From contig NZ_CP107996.1 of assembly GCF_036088315.1 (NCBI RefSeq), positions 3,180,501-3,244,500 of the forward strand: a DNA stretch of 64,000 bases, read 5' to 3'. The stretch is from Streptomyces sp. NBC_00344. Its GTDB lineage: Bacteria > Actinomycetota > Actinomycetes > Streptomycetales > Streptomycetaceae. The notes under the pieces were generated by a model. The model searched no databases and was not told the origin of the DNA. It saw nothing but the letters and a program-made list of their open reading frames with translations. Each line of letters opens with the position of its first letter. Position 1 is the stretch's first letter. Both the position numbers and the translations under genes were made by a program. Positions 28,217 through 36,734 of the stretch are shown here, one piece after another.

Positions 28217-29947
28217 ATGCTGTTCGCCCCCCGCGCCGGAAGACCCCGCTCCGTAAGACCCCCTTCCGGGCGGTCCGTCCTGGCCGCCGGCGCCGCCGGC
28301 GCCCTCGCCGTCGTCGTCGCCCTGGTCACCGCGGCGGCACCCGGAGCGGGAGCGGACGGGCGGCGGCAGGCCCCGGCGCCGAAGCCTCCGGAGATCAGTC
28401 TCGACGACACGCTGCACCAGCTGACGTTCACGCCCGGCGGCGGCACCGCTGTCGCCTCGTACACCTACCGCATCGGCAACGGATCACCGGCGTACCGGGC
28501 CGGCGCGGCGGCCGACGGTTCGCTGACCGTGTCGGTGCCCGCCACCCTCGACGACATCGGCCGGCAGCCCGTGACGGTCCGCGCCGACGACGCATCCGGG
28601 CACAGCTCCACCACCGTCACCGGCACCTTCTCCTTCATCAACCGCAACCCCGGCAGCGCCGACTACCAGGTGCGGCGGGTCGAGGCCGAGGCGCTGCTGC
28701 CCACCGGGACCGCGCAGACCACAGCCGTCCGGCAGACCAACTGCTGCGGCGGCAACCGGTTCTCCGGAGGCAGCCAGGCCTGGTTCAGGGCCACGAGGAC
28801 CGGCGACACCTACACCCTGCCGTTCGATGTCACCACGGCGGCCGACTACGCCGTCGTGCTCAAACAGACCCGCGGACCCGACTACGGCACGGTCTCGTAC
28901 GCCATCGACAGCAGAAGGACCGGGACCGTCCAGGACGGCTACGCGCCCACCGTCTCCACCCGCCCGGTGTCACTCGGCGAACTCGGCCTGACCCGGGGCA
29001 TCCACTGGCTCACGCTGACCGTCGAGGGCAGGAATCCCGCCGCGTCGGGGCGCTACGCGGGCCTGGACTACCTGGAACTCACCCCGCTGCTCCAGCACGA
29101 GGCCGAACATCTGCTGCCCGCCGGCCGCTCCGCCACCCTGCCGCTCGCCCGGGAGCCGGGAGCGCTGTGGTCGGGCGGCGCGCAGGTGGCGTTCACCGGC
29201 CGCAGGCCCGGAGACCACTTCGCGCTCGGCTTCGACGCGCCCGCCGACGGCTGGTACGCCCTGGGCACCGAGCAGTCCACGGGACCGCAGTACGGAAGGG
29301 TGTCGTTCGCCGTGGACGGCGAGGCGGCGGGCACTCCGTTCGACGCCTACCGGAAGACCGCCGCCACCCGGGCCGCCGACCTCGGCATCAGATATCTGAC
29401 CGGTGGCCGGCACACCATGACCTTCGCTGCCGCCGGCCGCCGGGCTCCGTCACCGCGCTACCGGATCGGGGTCGACCTCATCAAGGTGTTCCCGCTGACC
29501 GGGAGTTACGAGGCCGAACTGGTCACCAGCGCGTCGACGGGACGCAGCAGCGTGCAGCGCAACTGCTGTGGCCCGATGTGGTCCGGCGGCCACCAGCGGC
29601 TGGTCCGCGCCCTCCGCCCCGGCGACCACGCCGAGTTCACCTTCGCCGTCCCGCTGGACGGCCCGTATTCGCTGAACGCGGTGATGACCCGTCGGCCCGA
29701 GTACGGCGGGGTGGTCTTCGCCATCGACGGCAGGCCGGCGGGGCGCTTCGACGGCCGCACCCACGAGACCACGACCCGGCCGGTGCATCTCGGCACCCGT
29801 GACTTCACCGAAGGGCTGCACACCCTGACCGTCACCCGGACGGACGGCGCCGGTCCGGCCGCCGGGCACGCCTTCGGAGTCGACCGCATCGACGTGTACC
29901 CCGAGGACGAGAAGGCGTCCGAACGTGCTGCACACCCGCGATTTTGA
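28217..29947 (+). CDS. Secreted protein with three repeated beta-sandwich-like modules
   Basis: A 576-residue exported protein from the ATG at 28217, which has AAAGGAC upstream (a GTG at 28196 would add seven residues). A signal peptide covers about the first 45 residues, with a long hydrophobic core. A cadherin/Ig-like segment follows, then three related modules beginning VEAEALLP, HEAEHLLP and YEAELVTS. Modules 1 and 3 carry NCCGGNRFSGG and NCCGPMWSGG; the middle module has WSGG without the cysteine pair. All three share YGxVxFAIDG-type strands. The modules resemble carbohydrate-binding or DUF2961-associated beta sandwiches, but no catalytic domain is seen. A surface glycan-binding role is inferred. 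Confidence 0.8.
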   Translation: MLFAPRAGRPRSVRPPSGRSVLAAGAAGALAVVVALVTAAAPGAGADGRRQAPAPKPPEISLDDTLHQLTFTPGGGTAVASYTYRIGNGSPAYRAGAAADGSLTVSVPATLDDIGRQPVTVRADDASGHSSTTVTGTFSFINRNPGSADYQVRRVEAEALLPTGTAQTTAVRQTNCCGGNRFSGGSQAWFRATRTGDTYTLPFDVTTAADYAVVLKQTRGPDYGTVSYAIDSRRTGTVQDGYAPTVSTRPVSLGELGLTRGIHWLTLTVEGRNPAASGRYAGLDYLELTPLLQHEAEHLLPAGRSATLPLAREPGALWSGGAQVAFTGRRPGDHFALGFDAPADGWYALGTEQSTGPQYGRVSFAVDGEAAGTPFDAYRKTAATRAADLGIRYLTGGRHTMTFAAAGRRAPSPRYRIGVDLIKVFPLTGSYEAELVTSASTGRSSVQRNCCGPMWSGGHQRLVRALRPGDHAEFTFAVPLDGPYSLNAVMTRRPEYGGVVFAIDGRPAGRFDGRTHETTTRPVHLGTRDFTEGLHTLTVTRTDGAGPAAGHAFGVDRIDVYPEDEKASERAAHPRF

Positions 29948-30056
29948 TCGTTATCCGTTACCCACGGACGCACTGCGGCGTTGAAGGGGCATCGAGGCCG
30001 CGTTCGCTGCGGCTGACCCCGATGTTCCACAGTTCCAAAGCTCCAAGGAGAACGTA

Positions 30057-30395
30057 ATGTCGCGTATCGCGAAGGCCGCCGCCGTACTCGCGGGCACCGG
30101 TGCCGTGCTGGCCGGCTCCGCCGGTCTTGCCATGGCCGACTCCGGTGCCCAGGGTGCCGCCATCGGTTCCCCCGGTGTGGCGTCGGGCAACGTCGTCCAG
30201 GTCCCGATCCACATCCCGGTCAACGTCTGCGGCAACACCGTGAACGTCATCGGCCTGCTGAACCCGGCCGCCGGCAACACCTGCATCAACGCCGACGACC
30301 ACGGCCACAAGCGCCACGACGGCAACGACGACAGCCGCAACGGCGGGCACAAGAAGAGCCACGACGACAGCCGCAACGGCGCCTACGGCAGCTGA
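30057..30395 (+). CDS. Short chaplin with an unusual charged C-terminal tail
   Basis: A 112-residue protein. A signal peptide (MSRIAKAAAVLAGTGAVLA, to about residue 28) precedes one chaplin domain with the hallmark GSPGVASGNVVQVPIHIPVN and the two conserved cysteines in NVCGNTVNVIGLLNPAAGNTC-type context. Chaplins assemble into amyloid-like surface films that let aerial hyphae and spores break the water surface. Known short chaplins end soon after the domain. Here a tail of about 36 residues follows, rich in His, Asp, Lys and Asn, with two DDSRNG units. The ATG at 30057 has AAGGAG upstream. It has no LAxTG sorting signal, so it should be non-anchored. Confidence 0.92.
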   Translation: MSRIAKAAAVLAGTGAVLAGSAGLAMADSGAQGAAIGSPGVASGNVVQVPIHIPVNVCGNTVNVIGLLNPAAGNTCINADDHGHKRHDGNDDSRNGGHKKSHDDSRNGAYGS

Positions 30396-30443
30396 GCACC
30401 CCACCGGGCACGGCTCGGAACAGCGGGATCACCGTCCCGTATC

Positions 30444-30477
30444 CCTGCGGCCATCCCCTTCCGGGGGTGGCCGCAGG
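30444..30477 (+). terminator. Hairpin downstream of the chaplin gene
   Basis: A 15-bp stem (one G-U pair) with arms 30444-30458 and 30463-30477, 48 bases after the chaplin stop codon. Confidence 0.8.
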
Positions 30478-30501
30478 TGTGTGTACGGCCCGAGGGCTGC
30501 C

Positions 30502-30538
30502 CCGTGATCCCCGCCGGGTCGGCCGCCCGGGATCACGG
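30502..30538 (-). terminator. Hairpin downstream of the tyrosinase gene
   Basis: Arms CCGTGATCCC (30502-30511) and GGGATCACGG (30529-30538) with further inner pairing, just after the minus-strand stop at 30546. Confidence 0.75.
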
Positions 30539-30545
30539 ACGGCCC

Positions 30546-31406
30546 TTACTCGTAACGGTAGATCCCCTGATGGCTCATCAGCGCCGAAGGCCTGACGTTC
30601 CACGGCGGCATCGGCTCGTCGAGGCTGTACACCCGGCCGCTCTGCCGGTCCCCGGCCGGCAGCTTCCTCCTCGGCTCGAAGCCGGCCCGCGGATGGGCCT
30701 TCTGCCAGCGGTCCCAGACCAGGTCGACGAAGGAATGGTGCAACCAGAAGACCGGGTCGTTGGGGGACGTGGCGGAGTTCATCAGCCCTCCCACCCAGCG
30801 GTGCACCAGGTTGTGGTTGCGCCATCGGGGACCGCCGCCCACCGACCAGCCCTCGAAGACGTTACGGAACCCCCCGGACACCGTGGAGTCCCACGGGGAC
30901 GCGTCGTACACCGGCTGCTTCAGCGCGAGGTCCAGATCGGCCCCGGTGGGCAGTGCGACCGGGTCGGCCGGGCGGCCGAAATTGCGGGTGAGGAACGGCT
31001 CGTCCGTCACTCCGACGCTGATGTCCCAGTGCCCGCCGCGGTACGCGAAGGGACCGGTCATCACCTGCTGATCCTCCCGGCGGCCGTTCCCGCCGAGGAA
31101 GTCGTCGGACCAGAGCGAGGCAGCCGGGGTGTTGTCCACCGTCCAGTCCCAGTACGGAACCGTGACCCCGGGTGCGACGGCCTGCAGGGCGCGCTCGAAC
31201 TCCAGGACGAAACGGCGGTGCCAGGGGAAGAAGGTGGGTGCCATATGGGCGACCCGGGGCCCTCGTGAGCCGTCCGGAACGTAGTACTCGCCATGCATCC
31301 GGACGAATGCGTCGTACCGTCCCGAACGCTTGAGTTCGATGACCGCGCCGACGAACCGCCGCCGCTCGGCCGCGGTGAGATGCTTCTGATTCTTGCGGGT
31401 GTACAC
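30546..31406 (-). CDS. melC2: Tyrosinase
   Basis: A 286-residue type 3 copper oxidase that makes melanin by oxidising tyrosine and DOPA. CuA histidines are in RMHGEYYV near residue 37, HMAPTFFPWHRRFVLEFERA near 54. CuB histidines are in RNHNLVHRWVGG near 197 and DPVFWLHHSFVDLVWDRW near 220. It lacks its own signal peptide, as expected for Streptomyces tyrosinases, which are exported with the MelC1 cofactor. The start is a GTG at 31406. It follows melC1 with a 19-base gap in the same operon. Confidence 0.95.
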   Translation of the reverse strand: MYTRKNQKHLTAAERRRFVGAVIELKRSGRYDAFVRMHGEYYVPDGSRGPRVAHMAPTFFPWHRRFVLEFERALQAVAPGVTVPYWDWTVDNTPAASLWSDDFLGGNGRREDQQVMTGPFAYRGGHWDISVGVTDEPFLTRNFGRPADPVALPTGADLDLALKQPVYDASPWDSTVSGGFRNVFEGWSVGGGPRWRNHNLVHRWVGGLMNSATSPNDPVFWLHHSFVDLVWDRWQKAHPRAGFEPRRKLPAGDRQSGRVYSLDEPMPPWNVRPSALMSHQGIYRYE

Positions 31407-31425
31407 AGCTGAGCGATCTCCCCCG

Positions 31426-31833
31426 TCAGAGCTGTCGCATGGATGCCGGCGAGAGCTGGGCGCCGCCCAGTTCGTCGACCGCGCCGCGCGCGGCGGCGAG
31501 CGGCGTCGGATACGACCGGTAGTGATCCACCATGCTGAGGTAACTGCCGTCGGCCCGCCGCATCATGTGCAGCGGCCTGCCGTCGACCATGATCTCGGTG
31601 TACCCGGCGGTGGCACCGCCGTGGATGCGCCGGCCCCGGTACATCTCGTCGAAGGTGTTCCGCAGCCTCCGGGCCGGGGCCTGCACGCCGCCTTCGTCCG
31701 CCGTCACCACGGGCACGAGCGCTCCCGCCGTGCCACCCACGACCCCCACCGCGAAGAGCGCCCTCAGCACCTCACGACGGGGCACGCACCCCCGCCACCG
31801 CGCTCTGCTCCAGTTCTGTGTGGACGCTTTCAT
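31426..31833 (-). CDS. melC1: Tyrosinase cofactor / copper chaperone MelC1
   Basis: A 135-residue exported partner that delivers copper to tyrosinase and carries it through the Tat pathway. The N-terminus has a twin-arginine signal (PRREVLRALFAVGVVGGTAG near residue 16-35). The mature part contains FDEMYRGRRIHGGATAGYTE and a Met/His stretch GRPLHMMRRADGSYLSMVDH suited to copper binding. The ATG at 31833 has a GGAGGGAG ribosome binding site; an overlong in-frame extension to 32004 was rejected. It precedes melC2. Confidence 0.93.
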   Translation of the reverse strand: MKASTQNWSRARWRGCVPRREVLRALFAVGVVGGTAGALVPVVTADEGGVQAPARRLRNTFDEMYRGRRIHGGATAGYTEIMVDGRPLHMMRRADGSYLSMVDHYRSYPTPLAAARGAVDELGGAQLSPASMRQL

Positions 31834-32189
31834 GCCCGGCTCCCTCCGATTCGGCCCGCTGCGCGGCACTTCCCGTCGCACGTGGTGCACGACCGACCGC
31901 GCCTCGACGGAGACAACGACGGCACAACGAAACAGTTCTTCAGACAAGAGCCACGCAGCGGAGCGGCCGGCCGGCTCCGGTCCCGTGCGTTCCCCCGGGG
32001 ACACACGGATGCAGCACCCGCCCCGGACGCGCTGTCAGCGGGTGGCGCCCGGCCCTTGGACCGTACGGGCCAATGCGCTCACCCCCGGGTGGGAACTTCG
32101 TCCCGGCCGTGCGGGCGCGACGACCGGGCCCCGGCGAATGGGCCACGATGACCGCCGGAGCTACCGGATACAGGGGAGTTGGTCGGCCT
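31834..32189. other. Divergent intergenic region between melC1 and the P450 gene
   Basis: A gap of 356 bases, with no convincing gene, that should carry the promoters of both the melC operon and the cytochrome P450. No clear operator palindrome was found. Confidence 0.55.
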
Positions 32190-33479
32190 ATGGGTGTCCC
32201 GGCGCAGTCCGCCGTGCAGCACACGGTCCAGCCGCCGGGTGCGAACCCGGCCGATCCGTCGTTCTGGCAGCTCCCGCACTCCGCACGGCTGGAGGCGTTC
32301 GCCGCCCTCCGGGCACTGGAGCGCCCCGGGTACTTCGTCGAGCGCGCGGCCACCTGGCGCCGCCCGGAACGGGGCTTCTACGCACTGGTCAGGCACGCGG
32401 ACGTGGTCCAGGCGAGCCGGCTGTCACAAGTGTTCGTCAGCGCGCCCGGGGTGACCACTCCGGAGCCGGCCGGCTGGGTCCGCTTCCTGTTCGGCGATTC
32501 CATGGTCAACATGGACGCGCCGCACCACACCCAGCTGCGCCGGGTGGTCTCCAGGGCCTTCACACCACGGCTGCTGGCCGCAGCGGAGGAGGACATCCGC
32601 CGGGTCGCCTCATGCGTCGTGGACGACATGATCGAGCAGCGGCCCGGTGAGTTCGTGGCGTCGGTCGCCTCCCGGATGCCGTTCGAGGTCATCTGCAACC
32701 TGATGGGCATCCCCGAGCACTACCGTCCCGAGATCGCCGGCCGGGTCGACCACGCCTCGGAGAACGTGGGTGTCGACCGCCCGCTCCGTGCCCGGCTGCG
32801 GGTACCCGGCAGGGGGCTGCGGGCACTGGCACGGATGCAGATGATGATGGCGTCGCTGGCCCGCGAACGCCGCAGCCGGCCCACCGACGACCTCATCTCC
32901 GCGCTGGTACGCGCGGACGTCGACGGCCAGGCACTCGACGTCCGCCAGCTCGGCGCGTTCTTCTCGCTGCTGATGGTCGCGGGGGTGGAGACCACCCGCA
33001 ACGCCATCACCCACGCGCTGACCCTGCTGACCGACAACCCGGATCAACGCGCCCTGCTCGAAGCGGACTTCGACCGGTACGCGGACGGCGCCGTCGACGA
33101 GGTGGTACGCCACTCGACGCCGATCATCCAGTTCCGCAGGACCGTGCTGACGGAGCACTCACTGGGCGGACGCCGCTTCCTCCCCGGGGACAAGGTGGTC
33201 CTCTACTACGCGTCCGCCAATCGTGACGAGTCGGTCTTCACCGACCCGGACGTCTTCGACATCACGCGCAACCCCAACCCGCACCTGGGATACGGGGGCG
33301 GGGGCCCGCACTTCTGCCTCGGTGCGCATCTCGCCCGCCAGGAGATCAAAGCGCTCTTCCGTGAACTGCTGAGCCGTCCACGGGCCCTGCGTGCGGTGGG
33401 ACCGCCCGATCTGGCGCATTCGAACTTCGACAACCGGGTGCGCGCGCTGCCGTTCGCCTTCGAGCCGCCGGTCTCATGA
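32190..33479 (+). CDS. Cytochrome P450
   Basis: A 429-residue soluble P450 monooxygenase from the ATG at 32190. The I-helix oxygen-activation motif is LLMVAGVETTRNAITHAL (near 266), the K-helix ExxR is DEVVRHSTPI (near 300), and the heme-binding loop is GGGGPHFCLGAHLARQE (near 375) with the ligand cysteine. HTQLRRVVSRAFTP near 113 is the usual C-helix region. It is close in pattern to actinobacterial CYP124/125-like enzymes that hydroxylate terpenoid or lipid side chains, but the substrate is unknown. There is no adjacent ferredoxin gene. An ATG at 32148 is an alternative start. Confidence 0.93.
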   Translation: MGVPAQSAVQHTVQPPGANPADPSFWQLPHSARLEAFAALRALERPGYFVERAATWRRPERGFYALVRHADVVQASRLSQVFVSAPGVTTPEPAGWVRFLFGDSMVNMDAPHHTQLRRVVSRAFTPRLLAAAEEDIRRVASCVVDDMIEQRPGEFVASVASRMPFEVICNLMGIPEHYRPEIAGRVDHASENVGVDRPLRARLRVPGRGLRALARMQMMMASLARERRSRPTDDLISALVRADVDGQALDVRQLGAFFSLLMVAGVETTRNAITHALTLLTDNPDQRALLEADFDRYADGAVDEVVRHSTPIIQFRRTVLTEHSLGGRRFLPGDKVVLYYASANRDESVFTDPDVFDITRNPNPHLGYGGGGPHFCLGAHLARQEIKALFRELLSRPRALRAVGPPDLAHSNFDNRVRALPFAFEPPVS

Positions 33480-33501
33480 CCCCGCGCTGACGGCGGGGCG
33501 C

Positions 33502-34671
33502 TCAGGGGCAGGCGAGCCGGGAGCCCTTGACGGGCAGGAACCCGTTGCGGCCCCCGCTGGTCCGGTGCTCCGCGGGCGTCGCCACGACGGTCAGCAGGGA
33601 CCGGTCGCTTCGCACCGCCCGGAAGACCTCGGCGGACTTCGCCGGGTCCCAGGCGATGGTCGTGCCGACGCCCTTGAGCGGGACGTAACCCTTGACCGGG
33701 ACGGTGGCGAATTCGAGCGAGTCGAGGCCGATGTTCCGCAGCTCCCCGGCCAGTGTCAGCGTGTCCTTGACCGTGAAGGCGCGCTCGGCCGGGACCGCGG
33801 GCAGCAGCGCCGCGGCCAGCACCGCCATCCGGGCCGGGCTGCGCAGCGTTCCGTCGCCGGAGATCTGCTTGACGAACGAGACGATGTACTTCTGCTGCCG
33901 CTGGATGCGCCCGAAGTCCGCGAGAGTGTCCACATGGCGTGAACGCGCGTACTGCAGCGACTCCCCGCCGCCCAGATGGCTGGTCCCGGCCGGCAGGACC
34001 AGGGCGGTGGCCGTGTCCTTGAGCGGGCGGTCGGTGCAGACGTCGAGACCGCCCAGTCCGTCGACGGTCTTCATGAACCGTGCGAAGTCCACGGGCAGGA
34101 ACCGGTCGATGCGGACGCCGGTCATCTTCTGCACCGTCCGCATGGTGAGCGGGGCACCGCCCTCCGCGTAGGCCGCGTTGAGCTTCGCCGCGCGGCTCTT
34201 GTGCGTCCTGCCCTTCGTGTCGGTGTACGCGGGAATGGTGGCGAGGGAATCGCGTGGCAGGCTCACCACGCTGACGCGGCGTCGGTTCTGCGCGACATGG
34301 ACCAGCATCATGGTGTCCGTGCAGCCGCAGGCTCTTCCCCCCAGGTGATACCGGGCCTTCTGCTGAGGGGTGATGGTGTCCCGGGTGTCGAGGCCGACGA
34401 GCAGCACATTCATCCCGGCACCCGCGGGGGAGCCGCCCGCACCCATCACGGCCTGGCTCCTGCTCGCCGCACCGCCGCCGTGGCCCGTGCCGGGAACGGA
34501 CATCCGGTGACCGGCCTCGAACACCCCGAGGGCGACCACCGCGGTGAGCGCGGTGGTCGCCAGGGCCCCCCGGGGAAGCCGCCGCATCCGGCCGGCCTGC
34601 GCCGGTGATCCGGCCGGCCTCGGTGACGCCGGTGCTTTCGGTGAACTCGGTGGGTTGAAGAATTCAGTCAT
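33502..34671 (-). CDS. LytR-CpsA-Psr (LCP) family glycopolymer transferase
   Basis: A 389-residue membrane protein from the ATG at 34671 (GGGAGGTGC upstream). A Pro/Ala-rich cytoplasmic N-terminus precedes one helix (ALATTALTAVVALGVFEAGH), then the LCP domain with NVLLVGLDTRD near 120, VSVVSLPRDSLATIP near 170, and MTGVRIDRFLPVDFARF near 220. LCP enzymes transfer undecaprenyl-linked glycopolymers such as teichoic acids, arabinogalactan or capsule onto peptidoglycan. Its placement next to a polymer-synthesis operon suggests it attaches that product. Confidence 0.92.
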   Translation of the reverse strand: MTEFFNPPSSPKAPASPRPAGSPAQAGRMRRLPRGALATTALTAVVALGVFEAGHRMSVPGTGHGGGAASRSQAVMGAGGSPAGAGMNVLLVGLDTRDTITPQQKARYHLGGRACGCTDTMMLVHVAQNRRRVSVVSLPRDSLATIPAYTDTKGRTHKSRAAKLNAAYAEGGAPLTMRTVQKMTGVRIDRFLPVDFARFMKTVDGLGGLDVCTDRPLKDTATALVLPAGTSHLGGGESLQYARSRHVDTLADFGRIQRQQKYIVSFVKQISGDGTLRSPARMAVLAAALLPAVPAERAFTVKDTLTLAGELRNIGLDSLEFATVPVKGYVPLKGVGTTIAWDPAKSAEVFRAVRSDRSLLTVVATPAEHRTSGGRNGFLPVKGSRLACP

Positions 34672-34822
34672 CTGCCGTGCACCTCCCGAAGACTGGCGGT
34701 CAGCGGGAGAACCGTATTCTTTTATGCCCATCGGTCCCGGTACCGACTCGGCGATCCTTCCGTTCCCGTACTCCTCCCGGCTCACATGTCCCCGGCTCTT
34801 CTCCGCCGTACGGGAATGCGGG

Positions 34823-35395
34823 TCAGATCTGCCAGACCGCCGTACGGCCTCCGGCATTCGCCGCCGCGCTGTAGTGCAGTGACACCGGTTGAGCCGATGA
34901 GGGGAGCTCGAACACCAGCCACCCCTCCGCCGAATCCCCGGCCGCCAGTGTCCGCAGCACGAAGGGCGCACCGGTCGTCAGTACACCGCTGCGGACCGGC
35001 AGACGCCGGACGCCCGTGCTGTCGATCAGCCAGACGGACCCCGCGGTGGCCGTGTACGCGGCACCGCCGAGATTCACGGCCTTGACCTCGATGCCCAGCC
35101 GGCGCAGACCGGCTGCCGGACGCCGCGCGGCCGGCACCGTGATCGCCGGGTCGACGACCGCGTCCGCGGTGACCCTCACGCGCCGGCCGGATCCGTCGCC
35201 GTACAGATCGGCCGTGCCGCCGAGCCGCATGTCCCGGCCCGACGGGGCGCTTTCGGCTCCGGGCCCAGGCCTGCCCTTCTCGTTCACCACGGGTGACGTG
35301 GCCCGCCGCGCCTTCCCTTGATCGTCATGGACACCCTGACAGGACGTCAGGGCGAGCAGCATTACCGGAAGCACGACCCATTTCAGTCGGTGCAC
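34823..35395 (-). CDS. Putative lipoprotein, DUF4352-like
   Basis: A 190-residue protein with a lipoprotein signal: LPVMLLALTSCQG with the lipid-modified Cys near residue 19. The mature domain looks like a small immunoglobulin-like (DUF4352-type) fold, with RRLGIEVKAVNLGGAAYTAT near 100 and GDSAEGWLVFELPSSAQPV near 150. The start is a GTG at 35395 with GGAGGAC upstream. It lies between the LCP gene and the flavin oxidoreductase on the same strand. No catalytic motif was recognised. Confidence 0.8.
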   Translation of the reverse strand: MHRLKWVVLPVMLLALTSCQGVHDDQGKARRATSPVVNEKGRPGPGAESAPSGRDMRLGGTADLYGDGSGRRVRVTADAVVDPAITVPAARRPAAGLRRLGIEVKAVNLGGAAYTATAGSVWLIDSTGVRRLPVRSGVLTTGAPFVLRTLAAGDSAEGWLVFELPSSAQPVSLHYSAAANAGGRTAVWQI

Positions 35396-35457
35396 TTGTC
35401 CTCCATGGTCCCGACCTTTCGATCATCTGATGTGTTTTCCCTGCTGGTCCGATTGCG

Positions 35458-36714
35458 TTATCGCACCGTGGCCGGCTCCACCGCGTCGGCCGGAGCCGTC
35501 GCCATGGTCGCGGTGGACGACAGTCGCCGGCGTACCCCGCGAACCAGTCGGCCCGCCGTGAAAGTGGCCCCGTAGACAAAGCGCATGGAAGGGCCGAACG
35601 AAGGAGCGGCGAGCAGTCCCGCGAAGAACAGTCCCGGATACGACGACTCGAATCCCGCGTTGAGCTCAGGGGACCGGCTGGGGCCGACGGTGCTGAGCGA
35701 GTACCGCAGACGGGCGTCGAGCATCTCCAGCCTGCCGAGGTCGGGGCGGAAGCCGGTGGCCGCGATGACATGGTCCGTGTCGACCGTCCGGACCGGGTCC
35801 GCGGCGCCGCCCGCGGTAAGGGTCATCCGCACCCGGCCCCCCAGGTCGGTGGCGCTCAGCAGATCGTGCGCCAGGTCCACCGGCACCTGCCGCTCGAAGC
35901 GTTCACGAAGCCACCAGGCGCCTGCGGGGCCGAGGGCGGTGGCGGCGATGCGGGCGCGGGTGCTGCCCGGCAGGTGCCTCACCAGCTGCGCGGCCTCGGA
36001 CCACACCCAGTTGGTCCATCCGGTGCCCAGACCGCTGTGCGGCTCGCGGACCGAACGCAGCAGTCCCCGGCGCAGCGGCTGCGGCGGGGTGTTCCAGTTG
36101 AGCCGGCCGGCGCGGGCGACCAGCCGGGGCCGCGCGCCGTGCTCGGCGAGCAGCACCGCGGTCTCCAGGGCGGCCTGCCCCGCGCCGACCACCGTGACGT
36201 CCTTGCCGCTGAAGCGGCTCAGATCCTGGTGACCGCTGCTGTGCGAGCAGAGCTCCGCGGGCAGCCCCTTCAGCGCCACCGGCAGGTTGATGAAGGGCAT
36301 CACGCCGACCGCGAGGGCCACCGTACGGGCGCGGAACCGCTCGCCCTCCGCCGTCTCGATGGAGAACCCCGCGGGGTCGGGGGCGACCCGGGTGACGGTG
36401 AGCTCGTCGACCGGAGGGGCCGCCTGCGCGGCGAACCACATCCCGTACTCGGTGAAGGTGCCGATGGCCAGCGGGTTGCCGTGGCTGGGCCGCAGCTCGC
36501 GGGCGGCGCAGTAGGTGTCGAGGGTGTGGCGTCCCGAGGGGTCGGAGAGATTGGAGGACCAGGGTTCCGATTTGAGGAACATGCCCTGCGGCATGTGGTC
36601 GCGCCACGATGCCATCGGCCTGCCGAGCACCCGGGTCCTCATCCCGGCCGCCGCGGCATGCGAGGCGATGGACAGCCCGTAGGGCCCTGCACCGATCACT
36701 GCCAGGTCGTACAT
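35458..36714 (-). CDS. Flavin-dependent monooxygenase-like oxidoreductase
   Basis: A 418-residue cytoplasmic protein with two dinucleotide-binding motifs: DLAVIGAGPYGLSIASHAAA near residue 3 and VTVVGAGQAALETAVLLAEHG near 172. The ATG at 36714 is used. C-terminal ATGFRPDLGRLEML near 330 and the FGPSMRFVYGATF end are typical of lysine/ornithine N-monooxygenase-like or FMO-type enzymes. The exact substrate is not clear. It follows the ATP-grasp gene by 20 bases and is likely in the same transcript. Confidence 0.83.
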   Translation of the reverse strand: MYDLAVIGAGPYGLSIASHAAAAGMRTRVLGRPMASWRDHMPQGMFLKSEPWSSNLSDPSGRHTLDTYCAARELRPSHGNPLAIGTFTEYGMWFAAQAAPPVDELTVTRVAPDPAGFSIETAEGERFRARTVALAVGVMPFINLPVALKGLPAELCSHSSGHQDLSRFSGKDVTVVGAGQAALETAVLLAEHGARPRLVARAGRLNWNTPPQPLRRGLLRSVREPHSGLGTGWTNWVWSEAAQLVRHLPGSTRARIAATALGPAGAWWLRERFERQVPVDLAHDLLSATDLGGRVRMTLTAGGAADPVRTVDTDHVIAATGFRPDLGRLEMLDARLRYSLSTVGPSRSPELNAGFESSYPGLFFAGLLAAPSFGPSMRFVYGATFTAGRLVRGVRRRLSSTATMATAPADAVEPATVR

Positions 36715-36734
36715 GGTTCGGTCCTCGCTCTTTC

